Source of the DNA: Symbiodinium natans
Taxonomy: Eukaryota; Sar; Dinophyceae; Suessiales; Symbiodiniaceae
Direction: 5' to 3'
Assembly (NCBI GenBank): GCA_905221605.1
Contig: CAJNDS010000102.1
Location: forward strand, 1 to 64,000
DNA: 64,000 nt
Below are positions 34,567 to 42,655 of this stretch, piece by piece; within the stretch, counting starts at the first letter, position 1; the number at the start of each line of letters is the position of its first letter. A program made the position numbers and the translations under genes. A model generated the notes under the pieces. It saw only the letters and a program-made list of their open reading frames with translations, ran no database searches and was not told the origin of the DNA.

Positions 34567-37500
34567 CAATAACCTAAACTCTACACCCTGAGCCCTCTAG
34601 CCCTGAACCACCAACACTACCCGTACCCTGAGGCCCTTAGGACCCAGGCAGTGCTACCCGAGCTGTCGTCGGTCTTCTTGGCATGCCTCGGATGGAAGGT
34701 TTGGGGTTAAGGGTTTAGGGCTTTCATAAGGCTTAGGGTTAGTTTAGGGTTTAGGAGTTGAGGGTTTAGGGTTTTCATAGGGTGGCAAGAAATTTAATGT
34801 GGTATACCAGGAAGCTACCATTCATAAACTCACAGGCGCACATTGCTTTTGTTGGGGCCCTTTCCTTCCGCTTGGCCTGCCGCTGTTCTCGCACGGCCTC
34901 CTTTTCAAGGTTTAGAGTTTAGGGTTTAGGGTTTAGGGTTTTGGGCCATCGTCTCCTTGTGCATGTTCTCTGCCTCCTCCGCTTCATGTTCCTCGAAGAT
35001 TTTTGCCAGCTTTCGATCGTCTGCCAACCCGGGGCACCAGCGCGGACTTACGAAGACTTCGAAACTCTAGGGGTGCAAGAAAGGCTTAGAGCTTAGGGCT
35101 TAGGGTCTAGGGTTTAGGGCTATCAGAAAGGTTGTAGGTCCTCATGCGAGTCTGCAAACCATTTTGGTTGAGGCTCCAGGAACCATGCAGGGCCTTTTGT
35201 TCGAGGGGTTTAGGGGGTTCTAGGTCCCTTGAGACCCTTACCAAAGCTTAGGGAGCCTTATGGGGGAGTGGGAAGTGTTAGGGAACCTTGGGTTACATAC
35301 CCCCCTTGAACCCTAAATCCTAAACCCTACACCCTACACCCTGAACCCTAAACCCTAAACCCTAAACCCTGAACCCTAAACCCTAAACCCTAAACCCTAA
35401 ACCCTAACCCCTTGACCCCCCCCCTCCCTTAAGAACCCCCTAACTTGCAGCTGAAGTGGCTGGAGGAAGTTGTGCTCCGTCTGCTTGAAGCCGGCCGCGA
35501 TGGCGGTCTTCACAGCCACCTCCATAGCTACTGTTTGCTTAAGATTCCCCCCCGAAAAATAATCAAGATTCGAACTTCCTTTAAGGGTAAGATAGGGATT
35601 GTTACAACTGTTTGTGTGTTTTTTTTGTCTGGGGGGGGGGGGGTTCTTAAGCAAATGGTGGACAGAAGGGGTCAGTTTGCCGGTGGGGATGTCTACGTGA
35701 AGTCAACAGCAGACGGACCGCTCCAAGTCAAGTAACCCTAAACCCTAAACCCTAGACGCAGAACCCTAAACCCTAAACCCACAGGAAAAGTTGCGGTCTT
35801 TCGAAACAGCATAGCTGCAGCCGAGCCCGTCAAAGAGCTTAAGTCGGGCTTAAGGTTTAGGGTTTAGGGTTTAGGGTTCAGGGTTTAGGGTTTGGGGTTT
35901 AGGGTTTAGGGTTTAGGGTTTAGGGTTTAGGGTTTAGGGTTTAGGGTTTAGGGTTTAGGGTTTGCCCTCTATGTGGCTTTGGAAAATCTCAGCTTGCTCA
36001 GCTTTGTATGGCTTGGAAATCTCAGCTTGCTCAGCTTTTTATGGGTTGGAAATATCAACTTACTCAGCTATGGGATTTCGGATGCTGGGCTTATACATTT
36101 TACAGGGCATTGAGGGTTTAGGGTTGAGGGTTGAGGGTTTAGGGTTTAGGGACCCTGCTACCCTGCGACCCCTCCCCGCCCTCCCCTCCACCTCCCGCGC
36201 GCCTCGTCGCTGACATTTGTCGCGCGATCTCGCAGGCGCGCTAGGATGTTCTTGGCCAAGTGGGTGGACTGAGCGCGGCTGTTTGGGCATTCAGGCTTGG
36301 GCACAGCTAATTATTTCTATTACGGCGATTCTCTTCTTCTTTTGTACGTTTAGTATTAGTACCATGATGATTTCTCTTAGTACTGTTCGGAATACTTATT
36401 CTTTTCATTACGACTTGCTCGGGCTCCCAGTGACCGTCCACTCGAAGGTTCAGTGTAGCGGTAAACAAGGCAACCTGTAGCATATCCTTGATTCAGGGCA
36501 CTGTTAACTTGCCTAGACACCCCAAACCGCCTAAACCCCAAACCCTAAACCTAAACCCCAAACCCAAACCCCAAAACCTAAACCTTAACCCCCAATCCCT
36601 ACTGAGCTTCAAGCAAGGTGGCCCCTCAATGAATTAACCCTCCTGGGGCTGCCTCACTGGTGGGACGGCACAATCCGGCAGAATTGAATCCCTAAACCCT
36701 AAGCCCCCAAACCCCCAAACCCCCAAACCCCCAAACCCCTAAACCCAAAACCCAAGACCCTAAACCCTAAACCTAAACCCTAAACCCTAAACCCTAAACC
36801 CTAAACCCTAAACCCTAAACCCTAAACCCTAAACCCTAAACCCTAAACCCTAAACCTAACCCTAAACCCTAAACCCTAAACCCTAAACCCTAAACCCTAA
36901 ACCCTAAACCCTAAACCCTAAACCCTAAACCCTAAACCCTAAACCCTAAACCCTAAACCCTAAACCCTAAACCCTAAACCCTAAACCCTAAACCCAAATT
37001 AAACCCGAAACCCAAGACCCCAAATCCACAACTTCGGCCCAGGGGGCCACGTGCTCCGCGCAGTAGGGCCCGCCATGGCCGTCGAAGACGGCATGGAAGA
37101 CGCACGTCGCCGTCTCGCCGAGCCTTTGCGACTCTTTGCTTAAGACTCGTCGCCTCCCCCCCCCGCCCCCCCCCCCCCCCCCCCCCCCCGGCAAAAAAAG
37201 ATACATACATATATACATATATATATATACATACATATGTGTATATATATATATATATGTATGTATATATACATATATACAAAATAGTCTCTAGACTACC
37301 CTTATAAGGAAAACATTAGACAATCATCCCTATCTCACCCGTCTAATGAAGGAAACTATCTTTATTTTTCATTGTTAACATTGCTTTTCGTTTGGGGGTT
37401 TCTGAAGCACAAAATAATTCATCGCGAATTCAACCGTCTAATTCATTTGATATTTCTCATTCACTCCTCACTGAGGGGAAGGTGAGCATGCAAACCCTAA

Positions 37501-38428
37501 ATACCCAAAACGCTGCCCCCCCACCGCAAACCCGCAAACCCACAAACCCGCAAACCCGCAGACCCGCAAAACCCAAAACTCTGAGCCCTAAACCCTCAAC
37601 AATAAACCCTAAAACCACTAAAACCCCAAACCGGGCTTTGGGGCGGTCGCGCCCTGAAGCCTCGACTGAGATGGCGGCACATTGATCGGCAACTTCAGCT
37701 TGTCTACCAAGAAGTCTTCCATACTTTCCTTCCCTGAGGGTTTTAGGGTTGAGGGTGTGGGGTTTAGGGTGTTGGGTTTAGGGTTTGAGGTTTATAACGG
37801 TTGAGGGTTTAGGTTTAGGGTGTGGGGTTTAGGTTATGAGGTTTATAACGGCCTAGGGTACAGGTTTAGTGTTTGGGGTTTGGGGTTGATGAGGGTTTGG
37901 GGTTGAGGGGTTCGGCTGGGGGTTTCGGGTTTGGGGTTTAGGGTCTCGGGTCTAAAGTTAGGGTTTAGGGTGTAGGGTTGAAGGAGGTGTTTCCAAGGGA
38001 GGGGTGCATCTCAAGCCCAAAATCCTACAAGCCCTAAACAGCTCAACCCCTAAACCCTAAGCCCTAAACCCTAAACCCCTCAAACCCCTCAAACCTCAAA
38101 CCCCTCAAACCCCCAACCAAACCCACCTCCACCCTAAAATCCCTTGCATCCCGAAAAAGCCACAAGACCCAAGAACTCAGAGCCGAGATACCCCCCCTAA
38201 GACCCCTAAAACCCACAAAGCCCGAACTCCCCCCGACCCTAATCCCTAAACCTTAAAATCCTCCCCGAAGAGCCTGTACCTCCCATGCCCCCCCCCCCAC
38301 CCCTGCCCACGCCCCTCTGCACGCTCGACTCGAAAACCCCAACAAAGACCCGAAACCCTAAACGCCCGGCCGCGCACCTGCAGCCTTATCTTGGCAGAAG
38401 CCACACCTGATGCTAGCGCCGAAGAGAG
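18926..38428 (-). CDS. PP2C-family Ser/Thr protein phosphatase, at least 22 small exons
   Basis: Metal-dependent phosphatase. Exons 5' to 3' with product: 38428-38385 SGVASAKI; 37723-37681 SMEDFLVDKLKLPIN; 37131-37048 FHAVFDGHGGPYCAEHV; 36268-36203 HLAKNILARLRD; 35519-35445 VAVKTAIAAGFKQTEHNF; 35009-34947 and 34900-34859, a charged insert; 34676-34650 DDSSGST; 34036-33973 TVFGPDEQMRLRLFMAN; 33223-33194 GDSRAVLCI; 32042-32008 GGGTAIRLTE; 31303-31262 DHKPNLPAEKKRIE; 30766-30703 AADGGVVEVAGVWR; 29552-29490 IAGLAVSRSFGDKDFK; 27986-27943 DIVSAEPEITVHE; 26641-26564 FAILATDGIWDVMTDKE; 26049-25993 VALVRQKLQEGAGEE; 24130-24077 LVKRARQKESHDDCTAL; 23147-23097 VVRFGWNSSS. C-terminal exons are near 22499-22480, then 20675-20634 (acidic), 19720-19652 and 18976-18926. 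Phase closes through the catalytic chain. The metal-site acidic residues (ED, DGHGG, DG, DD) are present. About 980 coding nt span 14.6 kb. Start and stop are not fixed. Confidence 0.93.
19535..19632. repeat. CCCTAAA array
   Basis: About 13 near-perfect units just 3' (coding sense) of the exon at 19652-19720. It continues a more degenerate array from 19228. Confidence 0.95.
19749..19880. repeat. CCCTAAA array
   Basis: About 19 perfect plus-strand units. Confidence 0.97.
20634..20675 (-). CDS. Acidic tail exon of the phosphatase (likely)
   Basis: Fourteen codons, EEEEPMEDDEDEEE, lie between GCCAG and a GC donor. They are bracketed on the plus strand by CCCTAAA to the left and TTTAGGG to the right, the same signature as the catalytic exons. 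Confidence 0.65.
20693..20798. repeat. TTTAGGG array with GATTAGG variants
   Basis: Plus-strand TTTAGGG units with a short run of GGATTAGG. It lies immediately upstream (coding sense) of the acidic exon acceptor. Confidence 0.95.
21089..21490 (-). other. 133-codon open frame inside a phosphatase intron
   Basis: The frame includes DPFDWGPAMVSILAVQTVPQ and LWTSLRGHHCRFVRGMAS. I recognise no domain and see no splice context. It is G/C-rich compared with flanking AT-rich intron sequence and may be a decayed insert. Confidence 0.25.
21765..22200. repeat. Degenerate CCCTAAA-rich tract with CATCATACCC repeats
   Basis: CCCTAAA variants alternate with (C)ATCATACCC motifs over about 430 bp. This is an aged array. 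Confidence 0.8.
22530..22563. repeat. Poly-G run of about 34 nt
   Basis: A single uninterrupted G tract lies between the small exon near 22480-22499 and downstream C/T-rich sequence. Runs of this kind recur in several introns here and are prone to length error. Confidence 0.9.
22983..23060. repeat. CCCTAAA array
   Basis: About ten units, adjacent to the donor side of the exon ending at 23097. Confidence 0.95.
23165..23320. repeat. CCCTAAG/CCCTAAA array
   Basis: Starts with about seven CCCTAAG units, then CCCTAAA and CCCTGAA. It lies upstream of an acceptor in the orientation opposite to most such arrays, one of the exceptions to the polarity rule. Confidence 0.9.
24077..24130 (-). CDS. PP2C exon with C-terminal metal-site DD
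   Basis: The exon reads ALVKRARQKESHDDCTAL and joins in phase 0 to VVRFGW in the exon ending at 23147, reproducing the S-x-DD/N-x-T-hydrophobic end of the PP2C domain. Confidence 0.9.
24720..25650. other. ~0.9-kb non-telomeric block within an intron
   Basis: This G/C-balanced block lies in the intron between the 25993-26049 and 24077-24130 exons and lacks telomere-type repeats. Frames are open on both strands, the longest on minus at 24807-25433 (208 codons, including LVLLSGGSLGVLVANTVL and NLALQALQLHAVWKRRVG). No family is recognised. A decayed transposon or processed pseudogene is possible. Confidence 0.3.
25908..25985. repeat. CCCTAAA array at donor side of exon
   Basis: Plus-strand CCCTAAA and CCCGAAA. 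On the coding strand TTTAGGG begins about 15 nt after the GC donor at 25992. Confidence 0.95.
26070..26240. repeat. TTTAGGG array at acceptor side of exon
   Basis: Plus-strand TTTAGGG units decay into GGTTTAAGG variants. On the coding strand these are CCCTAAA units ending about 20 nt before the acceptor at 26050. Confidence 0.9.
26564..26641 (-). CDS. PP2C exon with catalytic DGIWDV motif
   Basis: The exon reads RFAILATDGIWDVMTDKES. The Asp of TDG is a metal ligand in PP2C enzymes. The 5' part (NDRLIPP) depends on choosing acceptor GGAG at 26642 over a later CAG. Confidence 0.92.
28218..28330. repeat. TTTAGGG array
   Basis: About 16 units, including several TTTAGGGG. It lies toward the acceptor end of the intron between the 29490 and 27986 exon edges. 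Confidence 0.96.
29066..29217. repeat. CCCTAAA array
   Basis: About 21 near-perfect units toward the donor end of the same intron as the 28218-28330 array, and its inverted partner. Confidence 0.97.
29345..29452. mobile_element. MITE-like inverted repeat, family with ACCAAATGAACC ends
   Basis: The left end GGACCAAATGAACCCGAAAA is matched by the right end TTTTAGGCTCATTTGGTTCC. Partial relatives are at about 27775-27880 (ATGGTTCATGTACCC), 30023-30070 and 62818-62935. No coding capacity. Confidence 0.65.
29490..29552 (-). CDS. PP2C exon with AVSRSFGD motif
   Basis: The exon reads ILSKIAGLAVSRSFGDKDFK and begins after CCAG. A GC donor splits the last Gly codon, which is completed by the exon at 27943-27986. 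Confidence 0.92.
29561..29712. repeat. TTTAGGG array
   Basis: About 21 units, with some GCTTAGG variants. It ends about 8 nt from the acceptor of the exon at 29490-29552. Confidence 0.97.
29884..30010. repeat. TTTAGGG/CTTAGGG array
   Basis: Contains a run of about nine GCTTAGG units flanked by TTTAGGG, a locally homogenised variant. Confidence 0.92.
31203..31246. repeat. CCCTAAA array at donor side
   Basis: Six units. They read TTTAGGG on the coding strand, starting about 12 nt after the GT donor at 31261. Confidence 0.95.
31262..31303 (-). CDS. 42-nt PP2C exon (DHKP...RIE)
   Basis: The exon is exactly 14 codons, reads DHKPNLPAEKKRIE, starts after GGAAG and ends before GTCATC. Its donor is one of few GT donors in the gene. 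It matches the PP2C DHKP...E..RI signature. Confidence 0.9.
31339..31490. repeat. Poly-G run followed by TTTAGGG array
   Basis: About 25 Gs run directly into TTTAGGG and TTTGGGG units, on the acceptor side of the exon at 31262-31303. Confidence 0.95.
31870..31985. repeat. CCCTAAA array at donor side
   Basis: About ten near-perfect units, degenerating toward the GA donor of the exon at 32008-32042. Confidence 0.93.
32591..32800. mobile_element. MITE-like element, TTGCTTAAG family
   Basis: The ends TTTGCTGAAGAACCCCC and GGGGCTCTTCAGCAAA are reverse complements. The interior has poly-C, an AT-rich TATA/CATA microsatellite and no coding sense. Other copies are at 35533-35656, 37136-37410 and 61968-62077. 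Confidence 0.75.
33070..33130. repeat. CCCTAAA array
   Basis: About six units on the donor side of the 30-nt exon at 33194-33223. A TTTAGGG-like tract at about 33250-33330 lies on the acceptor side. Confidence 0.92.
33194..33223 (-). CDS. 30-nt micro-exon encoding GDSRAVL
   Basis: The exon reads GDSRAVLCI, the PP2C core-strand motif. It joins the 33973-34036 exon through a split Cys codon and the 32008-32042 exon through a split Gly codon. Both flanking donors are GC. Confidence 0.9.
33640..33945. repeat. CCCTAAA-rich tract in two blocks
   Basis: Blocks at about 33640-33725 and 33840-33942, with a short non-repeat segment between. The second block ends about 30 nt from the GC donor at 33972. 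Confidence 0.9.
34524..34564. repeat. Poly-C run of about 41 nt
   Basis: The longest homopolymer in the window, inside the intron between the 34650-34676 and 33973-34036 exons. Confidence 0.95.
35300..35410. repeat. CCCTAAA array
   Basis: About 13 units. On the coding strand they follow the GT donor at 35444 (GTTAGGG). Confidence 0.95.
35533..35656. mobile_element. MITE-like element, TTGCTTAAG family, next to a 3' splice site
   Basis: The ends TTTGCTTAAGATTCCCCCC and GGGGGGTTCTTAAGCAAA are inverted repeats. The left end lies 13 nt from the acceptor of the phosphatase exon 35445-35519, so the element forms the 3' end of that intron. Confidence 0.8.
35848..35960. repeat. TTTAGGG array
   Basis: About 16 units with few variants. 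The counterpart CCCTAAA tract at 35729-35780 faces it across ~70 bp. Confidence 0.96.
36760..36998. repeat. Longest CCCTAAA array in the window
   Basis: About 33 nearly perfect units, preceded by degenerate CCCAAAC repeats from 36535. It lies in the intron between the 37048 and 36268 exon edges, on its donor side. Confidence 0.98.
37048..37131 (-). CDS. PP2C exon with DGHGG motif
   Basis: This 28-codon exon holds VFHAVFDGHGGPYCAEHV, the PP2C metal-binding Asp/Gly and substrate-site motif. It follows AAAGAG and ends GTG before a GC donor. The bases just upstream of its acceptor are the end of a MITE-like inverted repeat. Confidence 0.92.
37136..37410. mobile_element. MITE-like element, TTGCTTAAG family, abutting a 3' splice site
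   Basis: Left end CTTTGCTTAAGACTCG, then poly-C, an AT/TATACA microsatellite, and right end GGGGGTTTCTGAAGCAC. On the coding strand its end, CTTAAGCAAAGAG, provides the AG acceptor of the DGHGG exon. Confidence 0.7.
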
Positions 38429-38485
38429 CTTGGGGAGGGTGGAGGCGGGGTAGGGTCAGGGTTTGGGGGGGGGGGTAGATGTTGA

Positions 38486-38590
38486 GTGTGTGGCTAAACC
38501 CTAAACCCTAAACCCTAACCCCTAAGCCCTAAACCCTGAGCCCTAAACCCCAAACCCTAAACCCCAAACCCTAAACCCTAAACCCTAAAG
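38486..38590. repeat. CCCTAAA array
   Basis: About 14 units with CCCAAAC variants. A TTTAGGG tract at 38676-38715 lies across ~85 bp. The enclosed segment (about 38590-38670) is open on minus (FLKNSFANGDLKGLSQREPA) and may be an upstream phosphatase exon. Confidence 0.9.
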
Positions 38591-38734
38591 GCTTGTAGGT
38601 GGTCTTTTGCTGGCTCTCGCTGGCTTAGGCCCTTCAGGTCGCCGTTGGCGAAAGAATTTTTCAGGAACCGGTGGTTAGGGTTTAGGGTGTAGGGTTTAGG
38701 GTTTCGAGGGTTTCGGGTTTACGGTTTCCATTTG

Positions 38735-39891
38735 CTACTTCGGCCACTTCGGCCGCGCAACTTCGGAAGCATGAAATGCAAAGTAGTACTCAGGCAGCGT
38801 CCTCACTTTCCTCAGCAGCTCTGCAAGTGCTTGAAAGCCGCGCTGGGCACGGCGGCCACTTTGAACCTGGTGCTGTCCGCTGGGCACACCTCCAAATGCA
38901 GCAGGCCATCTCTCTTGCGCTGTTGGATGTCCTCTTCCAGCATTTCTTCAACCGACACGCCATATGCATTTTGAACATAAAACCGGAAGCAAACGCGGGA
39001 GTTGGCATCCTCAACGCTGTCGAAGGAGGAGTCAAACTCGATGGGCGGAGGCCCCATGTAGCCATGAAACCCGTCGGGGTCATACCCATCTGACGTCCAC
39101 ACCACATACTTGAGCAGCTTTTGCCGGTTACGATTGACGGCAGGGGGCTGCCGGAACTTCTCCGGAATATGTTGCATCTGCATGATGTCTCGCACCCTTG
39201 CAAGGTTAGCTTCTTCCCTGCGGCGACGTTCGTTGTCCTTGGCTGCTCGCGCGCGATCCCTGAACTGCTGCTCTTTCTGCTGCCGGTCCTTTGTTGGCAG
39301 CGAGTACAAGTGCACACATGAGTCGCAAGCGTCAAAATCACAGGCTTCACACGTTCTAAATGGCATGTGGTTGCAATCTACGCCATGCAGTAGACATCGT
39401 CGCTGGTGACGTCGCGGAGAGCCGTGGAGCACCATGTCTTCAGATGCAGCCATGGGACACTTGTGAACTCGAGGCAGGTGGTGAACATGCAAAGGAAGTT
39501 GTGATGCCCTTTCCATCTCACGCCTCTGAATTTTCCGCCTCATCTCATTTTCGCGCTCCTTCTTCCGCAACTCATCAATCTCTAGTTGCCGCTTCTTCTT
39601 GTCTGACTCCATCATCTCTTTGATTTTCATCAATCGTTGATACTCTGCAGTCCCACACAAATAGAAAGTGTTCTCGCCCAGCAAGTCGAGCAGATCTTGC
39701 TTTTTCTTTCAAGCCGATTTTGGCAGGCCTCGAAAGTGGCACTCTTCCCGTAGCTCCGCCATGGTGAGAGATGAAGAAATTCGTGGCAGGTGGGCAGTAT
39801 CTATCACACAGCCATCGTCATTCGTCGGCTTGCGCTTGGCCGGCTTGGCCGGCAGCTTTGGCTTGGGCGCTGCCTTCCGCTTAGGAGGCAT
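38735..39891 (-). pseudogene. Intronless SAP-domain protein copy with in-frame TGA and frameshift
   Basis: From ATG 39891 the frame encodes a basic N-terminus (MPPKRKAAPKPKLPAKPAKR) and a SAP DNA-binding motif, SLTMAELREECHFRGLPKS. An in-frame TGA follows at 39709-39711, and the same frame resumes with KKKQDLLDLLGENTFYLCG, the second half of the SAP helix pair. Next come a K/E/R coiled-coil segment, a Cys/His cluster (HKCPM...CLLHGVDCNHMPFR...CEACDFDACDSC) that looks like a ZZ-type zinc finger, a second charged helix, and YVVWTSDGYDPDGFHGYMG. At 38812 the frame stops, but a one-base shift restores AELLRKVRTLPEYYFAFHAS to TAG 38735. An unbroken 1.15-kb frame among genes with exons under 90 nt suggests a retrocopy. 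Either lesion could be a sequencing error. Confidence 0.72.
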
Positions 39892-39899
39892 GCTGCTAT

Positions 39900-41095
39900 C
39901 CGACTGAAGTATAGGGGTCGGAATAATTACTAATAAGATTCCCTTCATGGCCCCTTTGTAATTATACTACAAGTACTATAGGAACCCCCAAAAACCCTAT
40001 TCTAATTACTCTGGCCCTTGTATTACGCGACAGCTGTTGCTACTTGTATCTTCCGGTGTTGCCTCTCAGTTCCGGTGCCTATATGGACGCGGAAAGGCCC
40101 TTGCGGCGCGTCACCCCCCCAAAATTGCCCCAAGACTGCCAATCTACAACCTTAAACCCTAAACCTAAACCCTCAAACCCTTAAACCCTAAACCCTAAAC
40201 CTTAAACTCTAAACCCTAAACCCTTCAGCCCTAAACCCTAAACCAATCAGTCGGCTTGGTGAGCCAAGACACAGTATGGCCATGCAACACAACCTGCTAA
40301 GCTACGGGGGTGTATTTACGGAAGCTCCTGAAGGCTTGACGGTGCGTACTCGGTTGTTCATCTTGGTTGTCCAGTAACCTGGGGGAATTATAAAGGTTAA
40401 CCTTTGGGAAGATAAGGGGATTACATTACCCAAAAAAGGTTAAAAGGTTACCTACTCTACTGCCAGGTCATAGCGTGTGGAGTGTTAAGGGAGGAGCAGG
40501 GGTTAGGGGCACTCGGATGCTTTGAGATGTAGGGGTTGAATGCAGACGGTTTCAGGGGCGTTGATGGCTCGGGGCCTTTGAAGCACTGGTGTTGAAGCAT
40601 CTAGGGTGTTACCCAGTAGTCATACCGAAGCGTGCCAAAGATCTATTTTTGCAGTTCGAGGTCGCAGAGCAGGGAACCTAAACCCTATTTAAACCCTGGG
40701 CCCTAAAATCTAAACCCTTTGACACACAAACCACGGAGTAAAGTCCAGAGCCACTAGACCTAGGAGTAACCTAGGACTGAAAAGGTGCCATCTTTGGGTT
40801 TTACGGGGATTACAAGGGAGCCCCGGTTTAGGGTTTAGGGTTTAGGGTTTAAGGTTTGGGGTTTGGGGTTTAGGGTTTAGGGCCTATTCCGGGTCCTATA
40901 GGCCACAAGCTCGAAAGCTTGAACTCAGGAACCGGCTGTAGCCCCTCCTCGACGTCAACCTCCACTGAGGAGGCCTGCAGTGTTGGGGTTTCGGGAAGTT
41001 CAGAGTTGAGGGTTTAGGGGTATAGGGGTATAGGGGTATGTATGTAGGACCTTTATGCGTTATTTGACGGTCCTGCTTCGCCTTCCAAAACTTTA
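39900..41095. other. Spacer with telomere-type arrays and a possible exon
   Basis: CCCTAAA tract at about 40147-40245 and TTTAGGG tract at 40826-40882. A segment at about 40985-40915 is open on minus (TLQASSVEVDVEEGLQPVPE) between repeat tracts and could be an exon of an unidentified gene. A hairpin with CCAGTAACCTGG sits near 40370. Confidence 0.35.
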
Positions 41096-41099
41096 AGGA

Positions 41100-42655
41100 T
41101 TTTAAGGAATTTAGGGGTTTTCCAAAATTTTAAAAGGACCACAAAATCCTTAAAATTTTGAAAGCCCGGACCTTTCAAAATTTTAAGGATCTTAAGGAAT
41201 TTAAGGCCTTTTAAATTTCTTAAAATCCTTAAAATCCTTAAAATCCTTAAAATCCTTAAAATCCTTAAAATCCTTAAAATTTTGAAAGAAAATTAAATCA
41301 TTTTCCGGAAAGAGGCAGGCCCATTTAAAATTTTAAAAATCCTTAAAATCCTTAAAATCCTTAAAATTTTGAAAGCCAGGGCCTTTCAAAATTTTAAGGA
41401 TTTTAAGGAATTTAAGGCCTTTTAAATTTCTTAAAATCCTTAAAATCCTTAAAATTTTGAAAGAAAATTAAATCATTTTCCGGAAAGAGGCAGGCCCATT
41501 TAAAATTTTAAAAATCCTTAAAATCCTTAAAATCCTTAAAATTTTGAAAGCCCAAGCCTTTCAAAATTTTAAGGATTTTAAGGAATTTAAGGCCTTTTAA
41601 ATTTCTCAAAATCCTTAACATCCTTAAAATCCTTAAAATTTTGAAAGAAAATTCAATTATTTTCCGGAAAGAGGCAGGCCCATTTAAAATTTTAAAAATC
41701 CTTAAAATCCTTAAAATCCTTAAAATTTTGAAAGGTTGGGGCTTTCAAAACTTTAAGGATTTTAAGGAATTTAAGGCCTTTTAAATTTCTTAAAATCCTT
41801 AAAATCCTTAAAATTTTGAAAGAAAATTAAATTATTTTCCGGAAAGAGGCAGGCCCATTTAAAATCTTAAAAATCCTTAAAATCCTTAAAATCCTTAAAA
41901 TTTTGAAAGCCCGGGCCTTTCAAAATTTTAAGGATTTTAAGGAATTTAAGGCCTTTTAAATTTCTTAAAATCCTTAAAATCCTTAAAATTTTGAAAGAAA
42001 ATTAAATATTTTCCGGAAAGAGGCAGGCCCATTTAAAATTTTCAAAAATCCTTAAAATCCTTAAACTCCTTAAAATTTTGAAAGCCCGGCCTTTCAAAAT
42101 TTTAAGGATTTTAAGGAATTTAAGGCCTTTAAATTTTCAAAATCTTAACATCCTTAAATCCTAAATTTTGAAAGAAAATCAATTATTTTCCGGAAGAGGC
42201 AAGGCCCATTTAAATTTTAAAAATTCCTTAAACCCTTAAAAATTTTGAAAGGTGAGGTTGGGGATTTTCAAAAACTTTAAGGATTTTTTAAGAATGTAAA
42301 GGCCTTTTCCCTTTCTTAAAATTCCTTTAAAATCCTTAAAATTTGAACGAAAATTAAATTATTTCCGGAAAGAGGCAGGCCCATTTAAAATTAAAAAATC
42401 CTTAAAATCCTTAAAATCCGTTAAATTTTGAAAGCCCGGGCCTTTCAAAATTTTAAGGATTTTAAGGAATTTAAGGCCTTTTAAATTTCTTAAAATCCTT
42501 AAAATCCTTAAAATTTTGAAAGAAAATTAAATCATTTTCCGGAAAGAGGCAGGCCCATTTAAAATTTTTAAAATCCTTAAAATCCTTATAATCCTTAAAA
42601 TTTTGAAAGGTTGGGGCTTTCAAAATTTTAAGGATTTTAAGGAATTTAAGGATTT
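41100..42655. repeat. ~175-bp AT-rich palindromic satellite, forward orientation
   Basis: The marker CCGGAAAGAGGCAGGCCCA recurs near 41305, 41480, 41664, 41839, 42013, 42190, 42364 and 42539, giving a period of about 175 bp. Between markers lie AAAATCCTT repeats and a palindrome, AAAATTTTGAAAG-CCCGGGC-CTTTCAAAATTTT. Copies near 42100-42350 carry more mutations. Confidence 0.95.

Noticed and set aside
35785-35845. Segment reading PDLSSLTGSAAAMLFRK between array tracts as a PP2C exon
   Set aside because: It is bracketed like an exon, but the flanking exons (36203-36268 and 35445-35519) already join in phase 0 and align continuously with the domain. It may be an alternative exon at most.
39700-39960. 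Relict spliced-leader sequence upstream of the SAP retrocopy
   Set aside because: No convincing match to the dinoflagellate spliced leader can be seen in the 70 bp before the ATG.
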